DNA of 64,000 nt from an uncultured Flaviramulus sp. (GCA_947501105.1 CANMUP010000004.1:62001-126000), one strand, 5' to 3'. Counted from the first letter of the stretch, positions 46,141-55,869 are shown. Notes: generated by a model not told the origin, from the letters alone. Numbers and translations: made by a program.

Positions 46141-46169
46141 AAAGGATAAACTAAAATAGTTTATCCTTT
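46141..46169 (-). terminator. Terminator of the ribosomal protein supercluster
   Basis: A perfect 13-bp stem (AAAGGATAAACTA with its complement) around a three-base loop, 24 bases after the rplQ stop codon, with an A/T-rich flank. It ends the minus-strand ribosomal operon and insulates carA. Confidence 0.88.
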
Positions 46170-46192
46170 ATATTTTAAATGCTTATTAACAT

Positions 46193-46663
46193 TTATTCTT
46201 CTTCGTTTGATGCTTGAGTTTCAACTGGAGCAGCAGCAGGCTTACTTCCACCTCTTCTACTTCTTCTTGTAGTTTTCTTCTCTTTCTTACCAGCGTTATA
46301 AATCTCGTTGTAATCAACAAGCTCTATCATTGCCATATCTGCATTATCACCTAAACGATTACCAAGTTTAATGATTCTTGTATAACCTCCTGGTCTATCG
46401 CCAATCTTAGTTGCTACATCTCTAAACAATTCTGTTACCGCATCTTTTTGTCTTAACTTAGCCATAACGATACGTCTGTTATGAGTTGTATCTTCTTTAG
46501 ATTTTGTAATCATTGGCTCAACAAATTGCTTTAATGCTTTTGCTTTAGCTACTGTTGTATTAATACGCTTGTGTTCAATTAAAGAACAAGCCATATTTGC
46601 CAACATTGATTTTCTGTGAGCAGTTTTTCTGCCTAAGTGATTGAATTTTTTTCCGTGTCTCAT
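46193..46663 (-). CDS. rplQ: 50S ribosomal protein L17
   Basis: 156 residues. The first 120 match the L17 core, beginning [21 protein letters not shown] and including [18 protein letters not shown] tail of about 30 residues, first basic then Ala/Pro/Glu-rich, extends beyond the length of E. coli L17 and is common in Bacteroidota. L17 lines the peptide exit tunnel outlet. Last gene of the cluster, 59 bases after rpoA. Confidence 0.97.
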   Translation of the reverse strand: MRHGKKFNHLGRKTAHRKSMLANMACSLIEHKRINTTVAKAKALKQFVEPMITKSKEDTTHNRRIVMAKLRQKDAVTELFRDVATKIGDRPGGYTRIIKLGNRLGDNADMAMIELVDYNEIYNAGKKEKKTTRRSRRGGSKPAAAPVETQASNEEE

Positions 46664-46681
46664 GACATTTGTTTTATCATC

Positions 46682-46711
46682 TTGCTACCAAACTCGACTT
46701 GCGAGGAGCAA
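46682..46711 (-). other. Imperfect hairpin in the rpoA-rplQ gap
   Basis: The pairs TTGCT/AGCAA (46682-46686 with 46707-46711) and CTCG/CGAG (46693-46696 with 46702-46705) form a two-part stem with an asymmetric internal loop. It fills much of the 59-base gap. It may be an RNA processing or translational control site; no U-tract follows. Confidence 0.4.
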
Positions 46712-46722
46712 AATATGATTAA

Positions 46723-47715
46723 TTAATCTTTATCTAATTTATATTTACTTAAATCCATTCCGAAATTTAATCCTTTAACATTAACAAGCTCTTCAAGCTC
46801 TGTTAAAGACTTCTTACCAAAGTTTCTGAATTTCATTAAATCATTTTTATTGAATGATACTAAATCTCCTAAAGTATCTACTTCTGCTGCTTTTAAACAA
46901 TTTAATGCACGTACAGATAAGTCCATGTCAATTAATTTTGTTTTAAGTAACTGACGCATGTGAAGCGATTCTTCATCATAAGTTTCAGTTTGAGCAATTT
47001 CATCAGCTTCTAATGTAATACGCTCATCTGAGAATAACATGAAGTGGTGAATTAATGTTTTAGCAGCTTCTGTTAAAGCATCTTGAGGTGTAATTGAGCC
47101 ATCTGTAATGATTTCGAAAACTAATTTTTCGTAATCGGTTTTTTGCTCAACACGATAATTCTCAATGCTGTATTTTACATTTTTTATTGGTGTGTAAATT
47201 GAATCTGTAAAAATTGTACCTATTGGTGCAGCAGTCTTTTTGTTTTCTTCTGCTGGTACATAACCTCTACCTTTTTCAATTGTAATTTCCATGTTAAAGT
47301 TAACCTTAGGATCTAAGTTACAGATTACTAATTCTGTATTTAACACTTGGAATCCTGAGATGAATTTTTGGAAATCACCAGCTGTAATTTGTTCTTGCCC
47401 AGAAATTGAAATTGAAATTGATTCGTTATCAATATCTTCAATTTGTCTTTTAAAACGAATTTGTTTTAAATTTAAAATGATTTCTGTAACATCTTCTACA
47501 ACACCAGCAATTGCAGAAAACTCATGATCTACACCTTCAATTCTAACTGAAGTGATTGCAAATCCTTCTAAAGAAGAAAGTAAAACTCTTCTTAATGCGT
47601 TACCTACAGTTAATCCGTAACCAGGTTCTAATGGTCTGAATTCGAACTTTCCTTCGAAATCAGTAGAATCAATCATGATTACTTTGTCGGGCTTTTGAAA
47701 ATTAAATACTGCCAT
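46723..47715 (-). CDS. rpoA: RNA polymerase subunit alpha
   Basis: 330 residues. The N-terminal dimerisation domain (about 1-230) holds [20 protein letters not shown], the assembly signature. After an acidic linker the C-terminal domain (about 250-330) contains the helix-hairpin-helix region [18 protein letters not shown] and [14 protein letters not shown], used for contacts with DNA and activators. Located between rpsD and rplQ, the standard alpha-operon position. Confidence 0.98.
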   Translation of the reverse strand: MAVFNFQKPDKVIMIDSTDFEGKFEFRPLEPGYGLTVGNALRRVLLSSLEGFAITSVRIEGVDHEFSAIAGVVEDVTEIILNLKQIRFKRQIEDIDNESISISISGQEQITAGDFQKFISGFQVLNTELVICNLDPKVNFNMEITIEKGRGYVPAEENKKTAAPIGTIFTDSIYTPIKNVKYSIENYRVEQKTDYEKLVFEIITDGSITPQDALTEAAKTLIHHFMLFSDERITLEADEIAQTETYDEESLHMRQLLKTKLIDMDLSVRALNCLKAAEVDTLGDLVSFNKNDLMKFRNFGKKSLTELEELVNVKGLNFGMDLSKYKLDKD

Positions 47716-47809
47716 ATTTTCTTCGTTTTAATTGTTATTTAGTTGCGCGGTTTATAAGTTTGAAGAAGACCAATAAACCCTTTTGCTAAATACCAATATG
47801 ATTAATTTA

Positions 47810-48415
47810 TTATTTAGAATATAATTCTACTATGAATTGTTCGTTTATGTTTTCTGGAATTTGAATTCTAGCAGGAACAGAAACATATGTTCCAGACTTA
47901 GTATCATTATTCCAAGTAATCCATTCGTAAACGTGACTTGAATTTGAAAGTGATCTTTCAATAGCTTCAAGTGATTTAGACTTTTCTCTTACTGCAACTA
48001 CATCTCCAGCTTTTAATTGGTAAGATGGTATGTTTACCAACTCTCCATTTACTGTAATGTGTCTATGAGATACTAATTGTCTCGCACCACTTCTAGAAGG
48101 AGAAATTCCCATTCTGAAAACTACATTGTCTAATCTAGACTCGCAAAGTTGTAATAAAACTTCACCTGTAATTCCTTGTGATGCTCTTGCTTTTTTAAAT
48201 AAACCTCTAAATTGACGCTCTAAAACACCGTAAGTGTATTTAGCTTTTTGTTTCTCCATTAACTGGATTGCGTATTCAGATTTTTTTCCACGTCTTCTTG
48301 CATTTCCGTGTTGACCTGGAGGATAATTTCTTTTTTCAAAAGATTTATCATCTCCAAAAATAGCTTCACCAAATTTTCGAGCTATTTTAGTTTTAGGACC
48401 AGTATATCTTGCCAT
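47810..48415 (-). CDS. rpsD: 30S ribosomal protein S4
   Basis: 201 residues. The N-terminal part lacks the four-cysteine zinc cluster, so it is the zinc-free form. The S4 RNA-binding domain is clear in [28 protein letters not shown]4 nucleates 16S rRNA folding and in other bacteria represses the alpha operon. A 229-base gap with a hairpin separates it from rpsK. Confidence 0.97.
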   Translation of the reverse strand: MARYTGPKTKIARKFGEAIFGDDKSFEKRNYPPGQHGNARRRGKKSEYAIQLMEKQKAKYTYGVLERQFRGLFKKARASQGITGEVLLQLCESRLDNVVFRMGISPSRSGARQLVSHRHITVNGELVNIPSYQLKAGDVVAVREKSKSLEAIERSLSNSSHVYEWITWNNDTKSGTYVSVPARIQIPENINEQFIVELYSK

Positions 48416-48533
48416 TTTAAATTGTTTTTAAGAGTGATTATGAATTAAGGTCTTAATCTTATCCTTCGATAATCATTTTATCTCTTGTTGATACTTGTTA
48501 ATTAATTATTTTTCAGTTTGCAAATTTATGCAA

Positions 48534-48605
48534 AAAATTAACACCATCTGTTAAACAGATGATATTAATTTTATTGACGATTTTTGATTTATGATTTACG
48601 ATTTA
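48534..48605 (-). other. Hairpin and heptamer repeats in the rpsK-rpsD gap
   Basis: Two features fill the 229-base gap. A symmetric hairpin at 48534-48572 has outer arms AAAATTAA/TTAATTTT, a 3x3 internal loop and inner arms CATCTG/CAGATG with a five-base loop. Next to it, 48579-48605 holds four near-copies of a seven-base unit (GATTTTT, GATTTAT, GATTTAC, GATTTA). No coding frame is present. Confidence 0.6.
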
Positions 48606-48644
48606 AAACAATCTAAAAACTCACAAATCTATCATCATAATTTG

Positions 48645-49028
48645 TTAAACTCTTCTACGTTTTGGAGGACGACAACCATTGTGTGGTAATGGAGTAACAT
48701 CAATAATTTCTGTTACTTCGATACCTGCATTATGGATTGAACGAATAGCAGATTCTCTACCATTTCCTGGTCCTTTAACATATACCTTTACTTTCTTTAA
48801 ACCAGCTTCTTGTGCTACTCCTGCAGCATCTTCAGCAGCTAATTGAGCAGCATAAGGCGTGTTTTTCTTAGATCCTCTAAATCCCATTTTACCAGCTGAA
48901 GACCATGAAATTACATCGCCTTTTTTATTAGTAAGTGAAATAATAATGTTGTTAAAAGATGCTGTAACATGAGCTTCTCCAACAGCGTCTACAATAACTT
49001 TGCGTTTTTTTGTGCTTGTTTTTGCCAT
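48645..49028 (-). CDS. rpsK: 30S ribosomal protein S11
   Basis: 127 residues. Characteristic stretches are [41 protein letters not shown] and the C-terminal [16 protein letters not shown]11 forms the 30S platform with S18 and S6. It lies 100 bases after rpsM with no obvious structure in that gap. Confidence 0.97.
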   Translation of the reverse strand: MAKTSTKKRKVIVDAVGEAHVTASFNNIIISLTNKKGDVISWSSAGKMGFRGSKKNTPYAAQLAAEDAAGVAQEAGLKKVKVYVKGPGNGRESAIRSIHNAGIEVTEIIDVTPLPHNGCRPPKRRRV

Positions 49029-49128
49029 ATTGTTTTAGTTCTTAGTTTTAGTTGATAGTCGCTAGAATCCTAAACCTTAATAATTTCAAACAGATTCCTT
49101 CCAACGTCTAATACTAAAGACTAATTAA

Positions 49129-49503
49129 TTATTTAGTTGCTTTTTTCTTGTTAGCAACTGTTTTTCTTCTACCTTTTCTAGTTCTAGAGTTATTTTTTGT
49201 ACGTTGCCCTCTTAATGGAAGACTCGCTCTGTGACGAATACCTCTATAACATCCAATATCCATTAATCGCTTAATGTTTAATTGTGTTTCAGAACGTAAT
49301 TCACCTTCAATTGTAAATGTACCAACAGCTTCACGAATGCCAGCTATTTGATCATCTGTCCAATCTTGAACTTTAATACTTTCATCAACTTTAGCTGAAG
49401 CTAAAATTTCTTTTGCTCTACTTCTACCTACTCCGTAGATATAAGTTAAAGAGATAACTCCTCTTTTTTGTTTTGGTATGTCTACACCTGCAATTCTTGC
49501 CAT
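49129..49503 (-). CDS. rpsM: 30S ribosomal protein S13
   Basis: 124 residues. The N-terminus [19 protein letters not shown] with its H2TH fold ([15 protein letters not shown]) and the basic tail [18 protein letters not shown] are typical. S13 contacts the P-site tRNA and bridges to the 50S head. Three bases separate it from rpmJ. Confidence 0.97.
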   Translation of the reverse strand: MARIAGVDIPKQKRGVISLTYIYGVGRSRAKEILASAKVDESIKVQDWTDDQIAGIREAVGTFTIEGELRSETQLNIKRLMDIGCYRGIRHRASLPLRGQRTKNNSRTRKGRRKTVANKKKATK

Positions 49504-49506
49504 AGC

Positions 49507-49623
49507 TTATCCTTGTCTTTGTTTGAATCTAGGATTCTTTTTGTTTATTACGTAAAGTCTACCTTTTCTGCGCACGATTTTACAATCTGCACTTCTTTTT
49601 TTAACTGATGCTCTTACTTTCAT
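49507..49623 (-). CDS. rpmJ: 50S ribosomal protein L36, zinc-free form
   Basis: 38 residues, [20 protein letters not shown] through FKQRQG. The zinc ligands of canonical L36 (Cys11, Cys14, Cys27, His32) are Ser11, Cys14, Asn27 and Arg32, so zinc cannot be held: this is the C-minus form. Ends three bases before rpsM, in the conserved infA-rpmJ-rpsM order. Confidence 0.95.
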   Translation of the reverse strand: MKVRASVKKRSADCKIVRRKGRLYVINKKNPRFKQRQG

Positions 49624-49679
49624 CTTAATTAAGTTTTATCAACTTATTGGTTTCGACTACGCTCAACCAACAAATTAAT

Positions 49680-49895
49680 TTAATATCTATAAGTTATTCG
49701 AGCCTTTGATAAATCATAAGGGCTCATTTCTAATTTAACTTTATCTCCTGGTAATAATTTAATATAATGCATACGCATTTTACCAGAGATGTGTGCCGTC
49801 ACAATGTGACCATTTTCTAATTCAACACGAAACATAGCATTTGATAATGCTTCTATTATTGTTCCGTCTTGCTCTATTGCTGCTTGTTTTGCCAT
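49680..49895 (-). CDS. infA: Translation initiation factor IF-1
   Basis: 71 residues with the single OB-fold of IF-1. The pattern [40 protein letters not shown] and [20 protein letters not shown] matches throughout. It blocks the A site during initiation. Starts 11 bases after secY. Confidence 0.97.
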   Translation of the reverse strand: MAKQAAIEQDGTIIEALSNAMFRVELENGHIVTAHISGKMRMHYIKLLPGDKVKLEMSPYDLSKARITYRY

Positions 49896-49906
49896 AGTTT
49901 ATAATA

Positions 49907-51268
49907 TTAAGCTACTGCCTTTCTATTTTTACCTGTTTTCATCAAGCCATCATAATGTCTATTTAACAGATAAGAATTTATCTGTTGCATAGTATCAATT
50001 GCAACTCCAACCATAATTAATAGTGAGGTTCCTCCAAAAAACAAAGCCCATCCTTGACTTACTCCCATAAGCTTAACAATAAATGCTGGGAACACAGCAA
50101 TAAGCGCTAAAAATATAGAACCTGGTAAGGTTATTTGAGACATTATTTTATCGAGATACTCTGAAGTTTCAGAACCTGGACGAATACCAGGTATAAAACC
50201 ACCACTACGTTTTAAGTCGTCTGCCATCTTATTAGTAGGCACTGTGATCGCTGTATAAAAATATGTAAATACTATAATTAATAAAGCAAATGTAACGTTG
50301 TATGCAAATCCGAAAATATCAGAAAATTCAGTTTGCATCCATGTACCAAAACTTGTTTCTTTTAAGAAAGATGATCCTCCTATTAAACTTGGTACAAACA
50401 TAATAGCTTGTGCAAATATAATTGGCATTACTCCAGAAGCATTAAGCTTTAAAGGAATATATTGCCTTGAACCAGCCATAGCACTTTTCTCATAACCTCC
50501 AGAAGCTGTTCTTCTAGCATATTGAACTGCAATTTTTCTAACCCCCATTACTAACATAATTGAAGCTAAGATAATTACAAACCAAACCACTAATTCAAAA
50601 AGAATTAACATCACGTTATTACCTTCTAGTCTAGTTGCTGCATTTTGTAAAAAAGCCTGCGGTAAAGTAGCAATAATACCTACCATAATTAATAATGAAA
50701 TACCATTACCAATTCCTTTATCAGTGATTTTTTCACCTAACCACATAGCAAAAACACATCCTGTTACTAATATAGTTACAGAAGAGAACATAAAAGTTGT
50801 AGTTGAAGCTCCTTCAACTAAAAGCGCACTTAAAGATCCTACTCCTGATAGTGATGGCAATCCTGCTAAATAAGCGGGTGCTTGTAATAAACAGATAGCA
50901 ATTGTTAACCAACGTGTAATCTGAGTTATTTTCTTTTGTCCACTAGCTCCTTCTTTTTGTAATTTTTGAAGGTAAGGAATAGCAATACCCATTAACTGTA
51001 CAACAATAGAAGCAGAAATGTATGGCATGATACCTAATGCAAATACTGAAGCATTAGAAAAACCTCCACCAGTAAACGCATTAATTAACCAAATAAGGCC
51101 TCCTTCATCTGCGTTACCTTTAAGTGAAGATATTTTTTCAAAATCTATAAGAGGTAAGACTACTTGTGCCCCAAAACGATAGACTAATAAGATACCTAAA
51201 GTAACTGTGATTCTATCTCTCAGTTCCTCTATTTTCCAAACATTTTTTAATGATTCTATAATCTTCAT
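49907..51268 (-). CDS. secY: Preprotein translocase subunit SecY
   Basis: 453 residues with ten membrane helices, the channel of the Sec translocon. RITVTLGILLVYRFGAQVVLP starts helix 1. The plug and gate region and the conserved cytoplasmic loop RRTASGGYEKSAMAGSRQYIP, where SecA and ribosomes dock, are present, as is the loop segment RPGSETSEYLDKIM. Placed between rplO and infA; adk and map, often found here, are absent. Confidence 0.97.
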   Translation of the reverse strand: MKIIESLKNVWKIEELRDRITVTLGILLVYRFGAQVVLPLIDFEKISSLKGNADEGGLIWLINAFTGGGFSNASVFALGIMPYISASIVVQLMGIAIPYLQKLQKEGASGQKKITQITRWLTIAICLLQAPAYLAGLPSLSGVGSLSALLVEGASTTTFMFSSVTILVTGCVFAMWLGEKITDKGIGNGISLLIMVGIIATLPQAFLQNAATRLEGNNVMLILFELVVWFVIILASIMLVMGVRKIAVQYARRTASGGYEKSAMAGSRQYIPLKLNASGVMPIIFAQAIMFVPSLIGGSSFLKETSFGTWMQTEFSDIFGFAYNVTFALLIIVFTYFYTAITVPTNKMADDLKRSGGFIPGIRPGSETSEYLDKIMSQITLPGSIFLALIAVFPAFIVKLMGVSQGWALFFGGTSLLIMVGVAIDTMQQINSYLLNRHYDGLMKTGKNRKAVA

Positions 51269-51283
51269 ACTTATAATAAAATA

Positions 51284-51736
51284 TTATAATGTTATTGCTT
51301 CTCCTCCAGCAGCTTCTATAGCAGCCTTTGCTGAAGCAGTAAATTTATGAGCAGATACTTTTAATTTTGCTTTTAACTCGCCTCTTCCTAAAATTTTAAC
51401 TAGGTCGTTTTTCCCAGCTAATCGGTTAGCGAATAATGTTTCAAAATCTACTGTACCTTTTATTTTCTTATCATCAACCAATTGTTGTAAGGTATCTAGA
51501 TTTACACCTTGATACTCTACTCGGTTAATGTTAGTAAAACCAAACTTAGGTACACGTCTTTGAAGTGGCATTTGCCCTCCTTCAAATCCTAGTTTCTTAG
51601 AATAACCAGAACGAGACTTAGCTCCTTTGTGACCACGAGTTGCCGTACCACCTTTTCCAGAACCTTGTCCTCTACCTATTCTTTTACCTTGGTTTTTTAC
51701 TGAACCTTCTGCAGGTTTTAAATTACTTAAATCCAT
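51284..51736 (-). CDS. rplO: 50S ribosomal protein L15
   Basis: 150 residues. The glycine-rich N-terminus GRGQGSGKGGTATRGHKGAK and the later GFEGGQMPLQRRVPKFGF are signature stretches of L15, a late-assembling 50S protein. 15 bases before secY in reading direction and 15 bases after rpmD. Confidence 0.97.
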   Translation of the reverse strand: MDLSNLKPAEGSVKNQGKRIGRGQGSGKGGTATRGHKGAKSRSGYSKKLGFEGGQMPLQRRVPKFGFTNINRVEYQGVNLDTLQQLVDDKKIKGTVDFETLFANRLAGKNDLVKILGRGELKAKLKVSAHKFTASAKAAIEAAGGEAITL

Positions 51737-51751
51737 TTTCAGTTTATATTT

Positions 51752-51931
51752 TTAAGCTTCTTCAACAGAAACTAAATGTGAAACTTTAGCAACCATACCA
51801 AGTATATTTGGTGTAGCTTCGTGCTCTTTTACTTGACCAATCTTTTTAAGACCTAGAGCTTCTAAAGTTCTTTTTTGTCTTAGCGTACGATTGATTGCGC
51901 TTTTAACTTTTGTTACTTTAATCTTTGCCAT
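51752..51931 (-). CDS. rpmD: 50S ribosomal protein L30
   Basis: 59 residues, starting MAKIKVTKVKSAINRTLRQK and ending HLVSVEEA. The ferredoxin-like core of L30 is recognised by TLEALGLKKIGQVKEHEATP and the final Val-rich strand. Sits in the standard slot between rpsE and rplO, 12 bases after rpsE. Confidence 0.95.
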   Translation of the reverse strand: MAKIKVTKVKSAINRTLRQKRTLEALGLKKIGQVKEHEATPNILGMVAKVSHLVSVEEA

Positions 51932-51943
51932 TTCTGTCTTTTA

Positions 51944-52468
51944 TTAAGCGTTAAAAACTTGTTCAAGTGAAATACCTCTGTCTCTTGCAATAGCGTTAGC
52001 ATCTCTTAATTGTAATAAAGCATCAAAAGTTGCTTTCACTACATTATGAGGGTTTGAAGATCCTTGAGATTTTGATAATACATCATGTACTCCAACTGCC
52101 TCTAAAACCGTTCTAACTGCTCCACCAGCAATAACTCCTGTACCAGGAGCAGCAGGAATAATGTTTACTCTTGCTCCACCGTATTTACCTTTTTGTTCAT
52201 GTGGTAATGTTCCTTTAATAATAGGAATACGAACTAGATTTTTCTTAGCATCTTCAACAGCTTTTGCAATTGCACTAGCAACGTCTTTAGATTTTCCTAA
52301 ACCTTGTCCTACAACACCAGCTTCATCACCAACTACAACAATTGCTGAAAAGCCAAATGCTCTACCACCTTTAGTTACTTTTGTAACTCTTTGTACACCA
52401 ACTAAACGATCTTTAAGATCTAATCCACCTGGTTTTACTAATTCTGCACTTTTATATTTTTTAAACAT
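51944..52468 (-). CDS. rpsE: 30S ribosomal protein S5
   Basis: 174 residues. The double-stranded RNA-binding half has [20 protein letters not shown] and [20 protein letters not shown]; the C-terminal half has [21 protein letters not shown]5 shapes the mRNA entry and decoding accuracy. Six bases after rplR. Confidence 0.97.
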   Translation of the reverse strand: MFKKYKSAELVKPGGLDLKDRLVGVQRVTKVTKGGRAFGFSAIVVVGDEAGVVGQGLGKSKDVASAIAKAVEDAKKNLVRIPIIKGTLPHEQKGKYGGARVNIIPAAPGTGVIAGGAVRTVLEAVGVHDVLSKSQGSSNPHNVVKATFDALLQLRDANAIARDRGISLEQVFNA

Positions 52469-52474
52469 AATTTC

Positions 52475-52831
52475 TTAGAATTTAAGTCCTGCTTCTCTAG
52501 CGCCTTCGGCTAATGATTTTACTCTACCGTGATATAAATAACCACCTCTATCGAAAGCAATAGTTTCAACGCCTGCTTTTAAAGCCTTTTCAGCAACAGC
52601 TTTACCAACTAAGGTAGCTACTTCTGATTTATTTCCTTTTGCAGAACTAATATCTTTATCTCTTGAAGATGCAGCGCTAATGGTTTTACCGTTAACATCA
52701 TCAACTATTTGAGCATAAATTTCTTTATTACTTCTAAAAACAGTTAGTCTTGGTCTAGCTTCTGTACCAGAAACTACCTTACGAATTCTGTTTTTTATTC
52801 TTGTCCTTCTTTGGTTCTTTGTTAATGCCAT
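52475..52831 (-). CDS. rplR: 50S ribosomal protein L18
   Basis: 118 residues. The basic N-terminus ([20 protein letters not shown]) and the [18 protein letters not shown] and [20 protein letters not shown] blocks identify L18, which binds 5S rRNA. Eleven bases after rplF. Confidence 0.97.
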   Translation of the reverse strand: MALTKNQRRTRIKNRIRKVVSGTEARPRLTVFRSNKEIYAQIVDDVNGKTISAASSRDKDISSAKGNKSEVATLVGKAVAEKALKAGVETIAFDRGGYLYHGRVKSLAEGAREAGLKF

Positions 52832-52841
52832 AACTTAATTA

Positions 52842-53384
52842 TTAAGCTGATTTACCTGCTTTTCTTCTTAATTCTTCGCCAACAAACTTAATTCCTTTTC
52901 CTTTGTAAGGTTCTGGTTTTCTAAAACCACGAATCTTTGCAGCAACTTGTCCTACAAGTTGTTTATCGTGAGAAGTAAGTTTAATGATTGGGTTTTTCCC
53001 TTTTTCACTTATTGTTTCTACTTTAACTTCTGGAGCTAAGTTCAATACAATATTATGAGAAAAACCTAAAGCTAAATCTAATTTTTGTCCTTGGTTTGAT
53101 GCTCTATAACCTACACCAACCAATTCTAATTCTTTAGTCCATCCTTTAGATACACCCGCAATCATGTTATTCATTAACGATCTGTATAAACCGTGTTTTG
53201 CTTTTTGCTCTTTAGAATCTGAAGAACGTGTAACTAAAATATTTCCGTCTTCAACTTTAATTTCAACAGCATCAAAACTTTGTACTAATTCTCCTAATTT
53301 TCCTTTTACAGTTACTACGTTATCCTTAACGTCTACTGTTACACCTTCTGGAATGGCTACTGGATTATTTCCTATTCTTGACAT
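52842..53384 (-). CDS. rplF: 50S ribosomal protein L6
   Basis: 180 residues with the two repeated L6 domains. MSRIGNNPVAIPEGVTVDV begins the first; the second ends in GFRKPEPYKGKGIKFVGEEL, the L6 signature near the sarcin-ricin loop. 18 bases after rpsH. Confidence 0.97.
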   Translation of the reverse strand: MSRIGNNPVAIPEGVTVDVKDNVVTVKGKLGELVQSFDAVEIKVEDGNILVTRSSDSKEQKAKHGLYRSLMNNMIAGVSKGWTKELELVGVGYRASNQGQKLDLALGFSHNIVLNLAPEVKVETISEKGKNPIIKLTSHDKQLVGQVAAKIRGFRKPEPYKGKGIKFVGEELRRKAGKSA

Positions 53385-53402
53385 TTCTTTCTGGTATTAA
53401 AA

Positions 53403-53801
53403 TTAGTAAACGTAACATAAAACTTCACCACCAACATTATCTCTTTTGGCTTGCTTGCCTGTCATCACTCCGTGAGAAGTTGAGATGATAGCAATACCAA
53501 GACCGTTTAAGATACGTGGTAATTCGTTAGACCCTGCATACTTACGTAAACCTGGTGTACTAATACGTTGAAGTTTCTTAATTACTGGTTCTTTTGTTTC
53601 TTTATTATACTTAAGAGCAATTTTAATTGTTCCTTGTACAGTTGAATCATCAAATTTATAACTTAAAATATATCCTTGTTCGAATAAAATTTTAGTTATG
53701 TCTTTTTTTAAATTAGAAGCAGGAATCTCAACCACTCTGTGGTTAGCACGCACTGCATTTCTAATTCTTGTCAAATAATCCGCTATTGGATCTGAGTACA
53801 T
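53403..53801 (-). CDS. rpsH: 30S ribosomal protein S8
   Basis: 132 residues. DPIADYLTRIRNAVRANHRV at the start and GIAIISTSHGVMTGKQAKRD before the final GGEVLCYVY are diagnostic. S8 binds helix 21 of 16S rRNA and in E. coli represses the spc operon. 68 bases after rpsN, one of the longer gaps in this block. Confidence 0.97.
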   Translation of the reverse strand: MYSDPIADYLTRIRNAVRANHRVVEIPASNLKKDITKILFEQGYILSYKFDDSTVQGTIKIALKYNKETKEPVIKKLQRISTPGLRKYAGSNELPRILNGLGIAIISTSHGVMTGKQAKRDNVGGEVLCYVY

Positions 53802-53869
53802 AATGAATTGATTTTGTGGTCTTGGTTTTCAAACTATTTTGAACCTTAAACCTGATTATTTTAATAATA

Positions 53870-54139
53870 TTACCAACTTGCTTTTTTAACACCAGGTATT
53901 AAACCTTGGTTAGCCATTTCTCTAAATGTTACACGAGATATTCCAAATGTTCTCATATATCCTTTAGGTCTTCCTGTTAATTTACATCTATTATGCATAC
54001 GAACTGGAGAAGCATTTTTTGGTAACTTTTGTAATGCTTCATAATCTCCAGCTTCTTTTAAAGCTTTACGTTTTTCAGCATATTTAGCTACTGTTTTTGC
54101 TCTTTTTACCTCACGGGCTTTCATTGATTCTTTAGCCAT
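53870..54139 (-). CDS. rpsN: 30S ribosomal protein S14, long zinc-free type
   Basis: 89 residues, the longer S14 without a CxxC zinc knuckle; only one Cys (in [20 protein letters not shown]) is present. The C-terminal [11 protein letters not shown] is conserved. Three bases after rplE. Zinc independence matches the S4 and L36 of this cluster. Confidence 0.96.
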   Translation of the reverse strand: MAKESMKAREVKRAKTVAKYAEKRKALKEAGDYEALQKLPKNASPVRMHNRCKLTGRPKGYMRTFGISRVTFREMANQGLIPGVKKASW

Positions 54140-54142
54140 AAC

Positions 54143-54694
54143 TTAGTTCTTTTTAAAAGGTAACCCTAGTTCTGTTAATAATGATTTTGCTTCTTTATCA
54201 GTATCTGCAGTCGTTACAAATGTAATATCCATACCAGAAATTTTGTTCACTTTATCAATGTTAATTTCTGGGAATATAATTTGTTCCGTAACTCCTAAAT
54301 TGTAGTTACCACGTCCGTCAAATCCTGTAGCTTTAATACCGCTAAAATCTCTAACACGTGGAAGTGCTGAAGTTACTAAACGGTCTAAAAACTCATACAT
54401 TCTCTCACCACGCAAAGTTACTTTTACCCCAATTGGCATTCCTTTACGTAATTTAAATGATGCAACATCCTTTTTTGATAATGTAGATATTGCTTTTTGT
54501 CCAGATATAGTTGTTACTTCTTCTACTGCGTAGTCGATTAACTTTTTGTCTGCAACTGCCGCTCCAACACCTTTAGATATTACTATCTTGGTAAGTTTAG
54601 GAACTTGCATTACATTCTTATATCCAAATTCGTCTGTAAGAGCTGCAATTACTCTGCTTTTATACTCTTCTTTAAGTCTTGGTGAATATGCCAT
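54143..54694 (-). CDS. rplE: 50S ribosomal protein L5
   Basis: 183 residues. [34 protein letters not shown] and the IPGSM-like [17 protein letters not shown] near the end mark L5, which carries 5S rRNA to the central protuberance. Two bases after rplX. Confidence 0.97.
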   Translation of the reverse strand: MAYSPRLKEEYKSRVIAALTDEFGYKNVMQVPKLTKIVISKGVGAAVADKKLIDYAVEEVTTISGQKAISTLSKKDVASFKLRKGMPIGVKVTLRGERMYEFLDRLVTSALPRVRDFSGIKATGFDGRGNYNLGVTEQIIFPEINIDKVNKISGMDITFVTTADTDKEAKSLLTELGLPFKKN

Positions 54695-54696
54695 AA

Positions 54697-55008
54697 CTAT
54701 ATTGCTTCATTAGATTTTAATGAAAATCTTACTTTTTTATCGCCTTCTACTCTATAACCAACTCTTGTTGTTTCTCCTTTTGAAGTTAACAATGATAAGT
54801 TAGATATATGAATAGCTGCTTCTTTCTCTACGATTCCGCCTTGAGGGTTTTGTGCACTTGGTTTAGTATGTTTCTTAACCATGTTTACTCCTTCAATAAT
54901 CGCTTTGTTCTTTGCTATAAATACTTTTTGTACTTTACCTTCTGATCCTTTATGGTCTCCAGCAATTACTTTTACAGTATCTCCAGTTTTTATTTTAAGC
55001 TTTCCCAT
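54697..55008 (-). CDS. rplX: 50S ribosomal protein L24
   Basis: 103 residues. The KOW motif [20 protein letters not shown] occupies residues 7-26, and [20 protein letters not shown] follows. L24 initiates 50S assembly and lines the tunnel exit. 15 bases after rplN. Confidence 0.97.
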   Translation of the reverse strand: MGKLKIKTGDTVKVIAGDHKGSEGKVQKVFIAKNKAIIEGVNMVKKHTKPSAQNPQGGIVEKEAAIHISNLSLLTSKGETTRVGYRVEGDKKVRFSLKSNEAI

Positions 55009-55023
55009 CTTAATTATTCTGTA

Positions 55024-55392
55024 TTAAAGCACTTCTGGTGCTAATGATACAATCTTCATGAATTGTTTATCACGAAGTTCTCTAGCAACAGGACCAAATA
55101 CACGTGTTCCTCTCATTTCACCCGTTGGGTTTAATAAAACACAAGCGTTATCGTCAAATCTTATATAAGATCCGTCTGGTCTTCTTACTTCTTTCTTAGT
55201 ACGAACAACTACTGCTGTAGAAACTGCTTTTTTCTTAATGTTTCCATTAGGAGTTGCATCTTTAACAGAAACAACTATCTTATCTCCTACAGAAGCATAT
55301 CTCCTTTTAGTTCCTCCTAAAACACGGATAACTAAAACTTCTTTTGCTCCAGTATTGTCTGCTACTTTTATTCTTGATTCTTGTTGTAACAT
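55024..55392 (-). CDS. rplN: 50S ribosomal protein L14
   Basis: 122 residues starting [20 protein letters not shown], with the L14 signature in [15 protein letters not shown] and [13 protein letters not shown]14 forms an intersubunit bridge. Two bases after rpsQ. Confidence 0.97.
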   Translation of the reverse strand: MLQQESRIKVADNTGAKEVLVIRVLGGTKRRYASVGDKIVVSVKDATPNGNIKKKAVSTAVVVRTKKEVRRPDGSYIRFDDNACVLLNPTGEMRGTRVFGPVARELRDKQFMKIVSLAPEVL

Positions 55393-55394
55393 AA

Positions 55395-55652
55395 TTATTT
55401 AGCTCTTTCTAATATTTCAACTAATCTCCAACATTTAGATTTACTTAAAGGTCGTGTTTCCATGATTCTTACAGTATCACCTTCGTTGCAATCGTTTTGT
55501 TCGTCGTGTGCTACGTACTTTTTCGTTTTTAAAACGAATTTTCCATACATAGGATGTTTTACTTTTTTAACTTCAGCAACCACAATTGATTTCTGCATTT
55601 TGTTACTAGTAACAACTCCTATACGTTCTTTTCTTAAATTTCTTGTTTCCAT
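55395..55652 (-). CDS. rpsQ: 30S ribosomal protein S17
   Basis: 85 residues of OB-fold. [40 protein letters not shown] and [20 protein letters not shown] are standard S17 stretches. 12 bases after rpmC. Confidence 0.97.
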   Translation of the reverse strand: METRNLRKERIGVVTSNKMQKSIVVAEVKKVKHPMYGKFVLKTKKYVAHDEQNDCNEGDTVRIMETRPLSKSKCWRLVEILERAK

Positions 55653-55664
55653 CTTTCAGCAGAA

Positions 55665-55856
55665 TTATTGTAATTCTCTTTTAGTTAATTCAGTCGCAAT
55701 TCTAGCTACAGTACGTCTTATTGAACGTAGTTGAATTGGATTTTCTAAAGGAGATATTGCATGCGCTAATTTTAGGTCTGAATAACTCTTTTTTGTTTCA
55801 CCAAGTTTCTCTTGTAACTCAGCTACAGATAATTCTTTAATTTCTGATTGTTTCAT
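55665..55856 (-). CDS. rpmC: 50S ribosomal protein L29
   Basis: 63 residues, two helices: IKELSVAELQEKLGETKKSY and LRSIRRTVARIATELTKREL. L29 sits at the tunnel exit, near the docking sites for trigger factor and SRP. 13 bases after rplP. Confidence 0.96.
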   Translation of the reverse strand: MKQSEIKELSVAELQEKLGETKKSYSDLKLAHAISPLENPIQLRSIRRTVARIATELTKRELQ

Positions 55857-55869
55857 AATATCAAATAAA

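Noticed and set aside
47749-47779. Inverted repeat GGTTTAT/ATAAACC between rpsD and rpoA
   Set aside because: Only seven pairs across a 17-base loop in AT-rich DNA; expected by chance.
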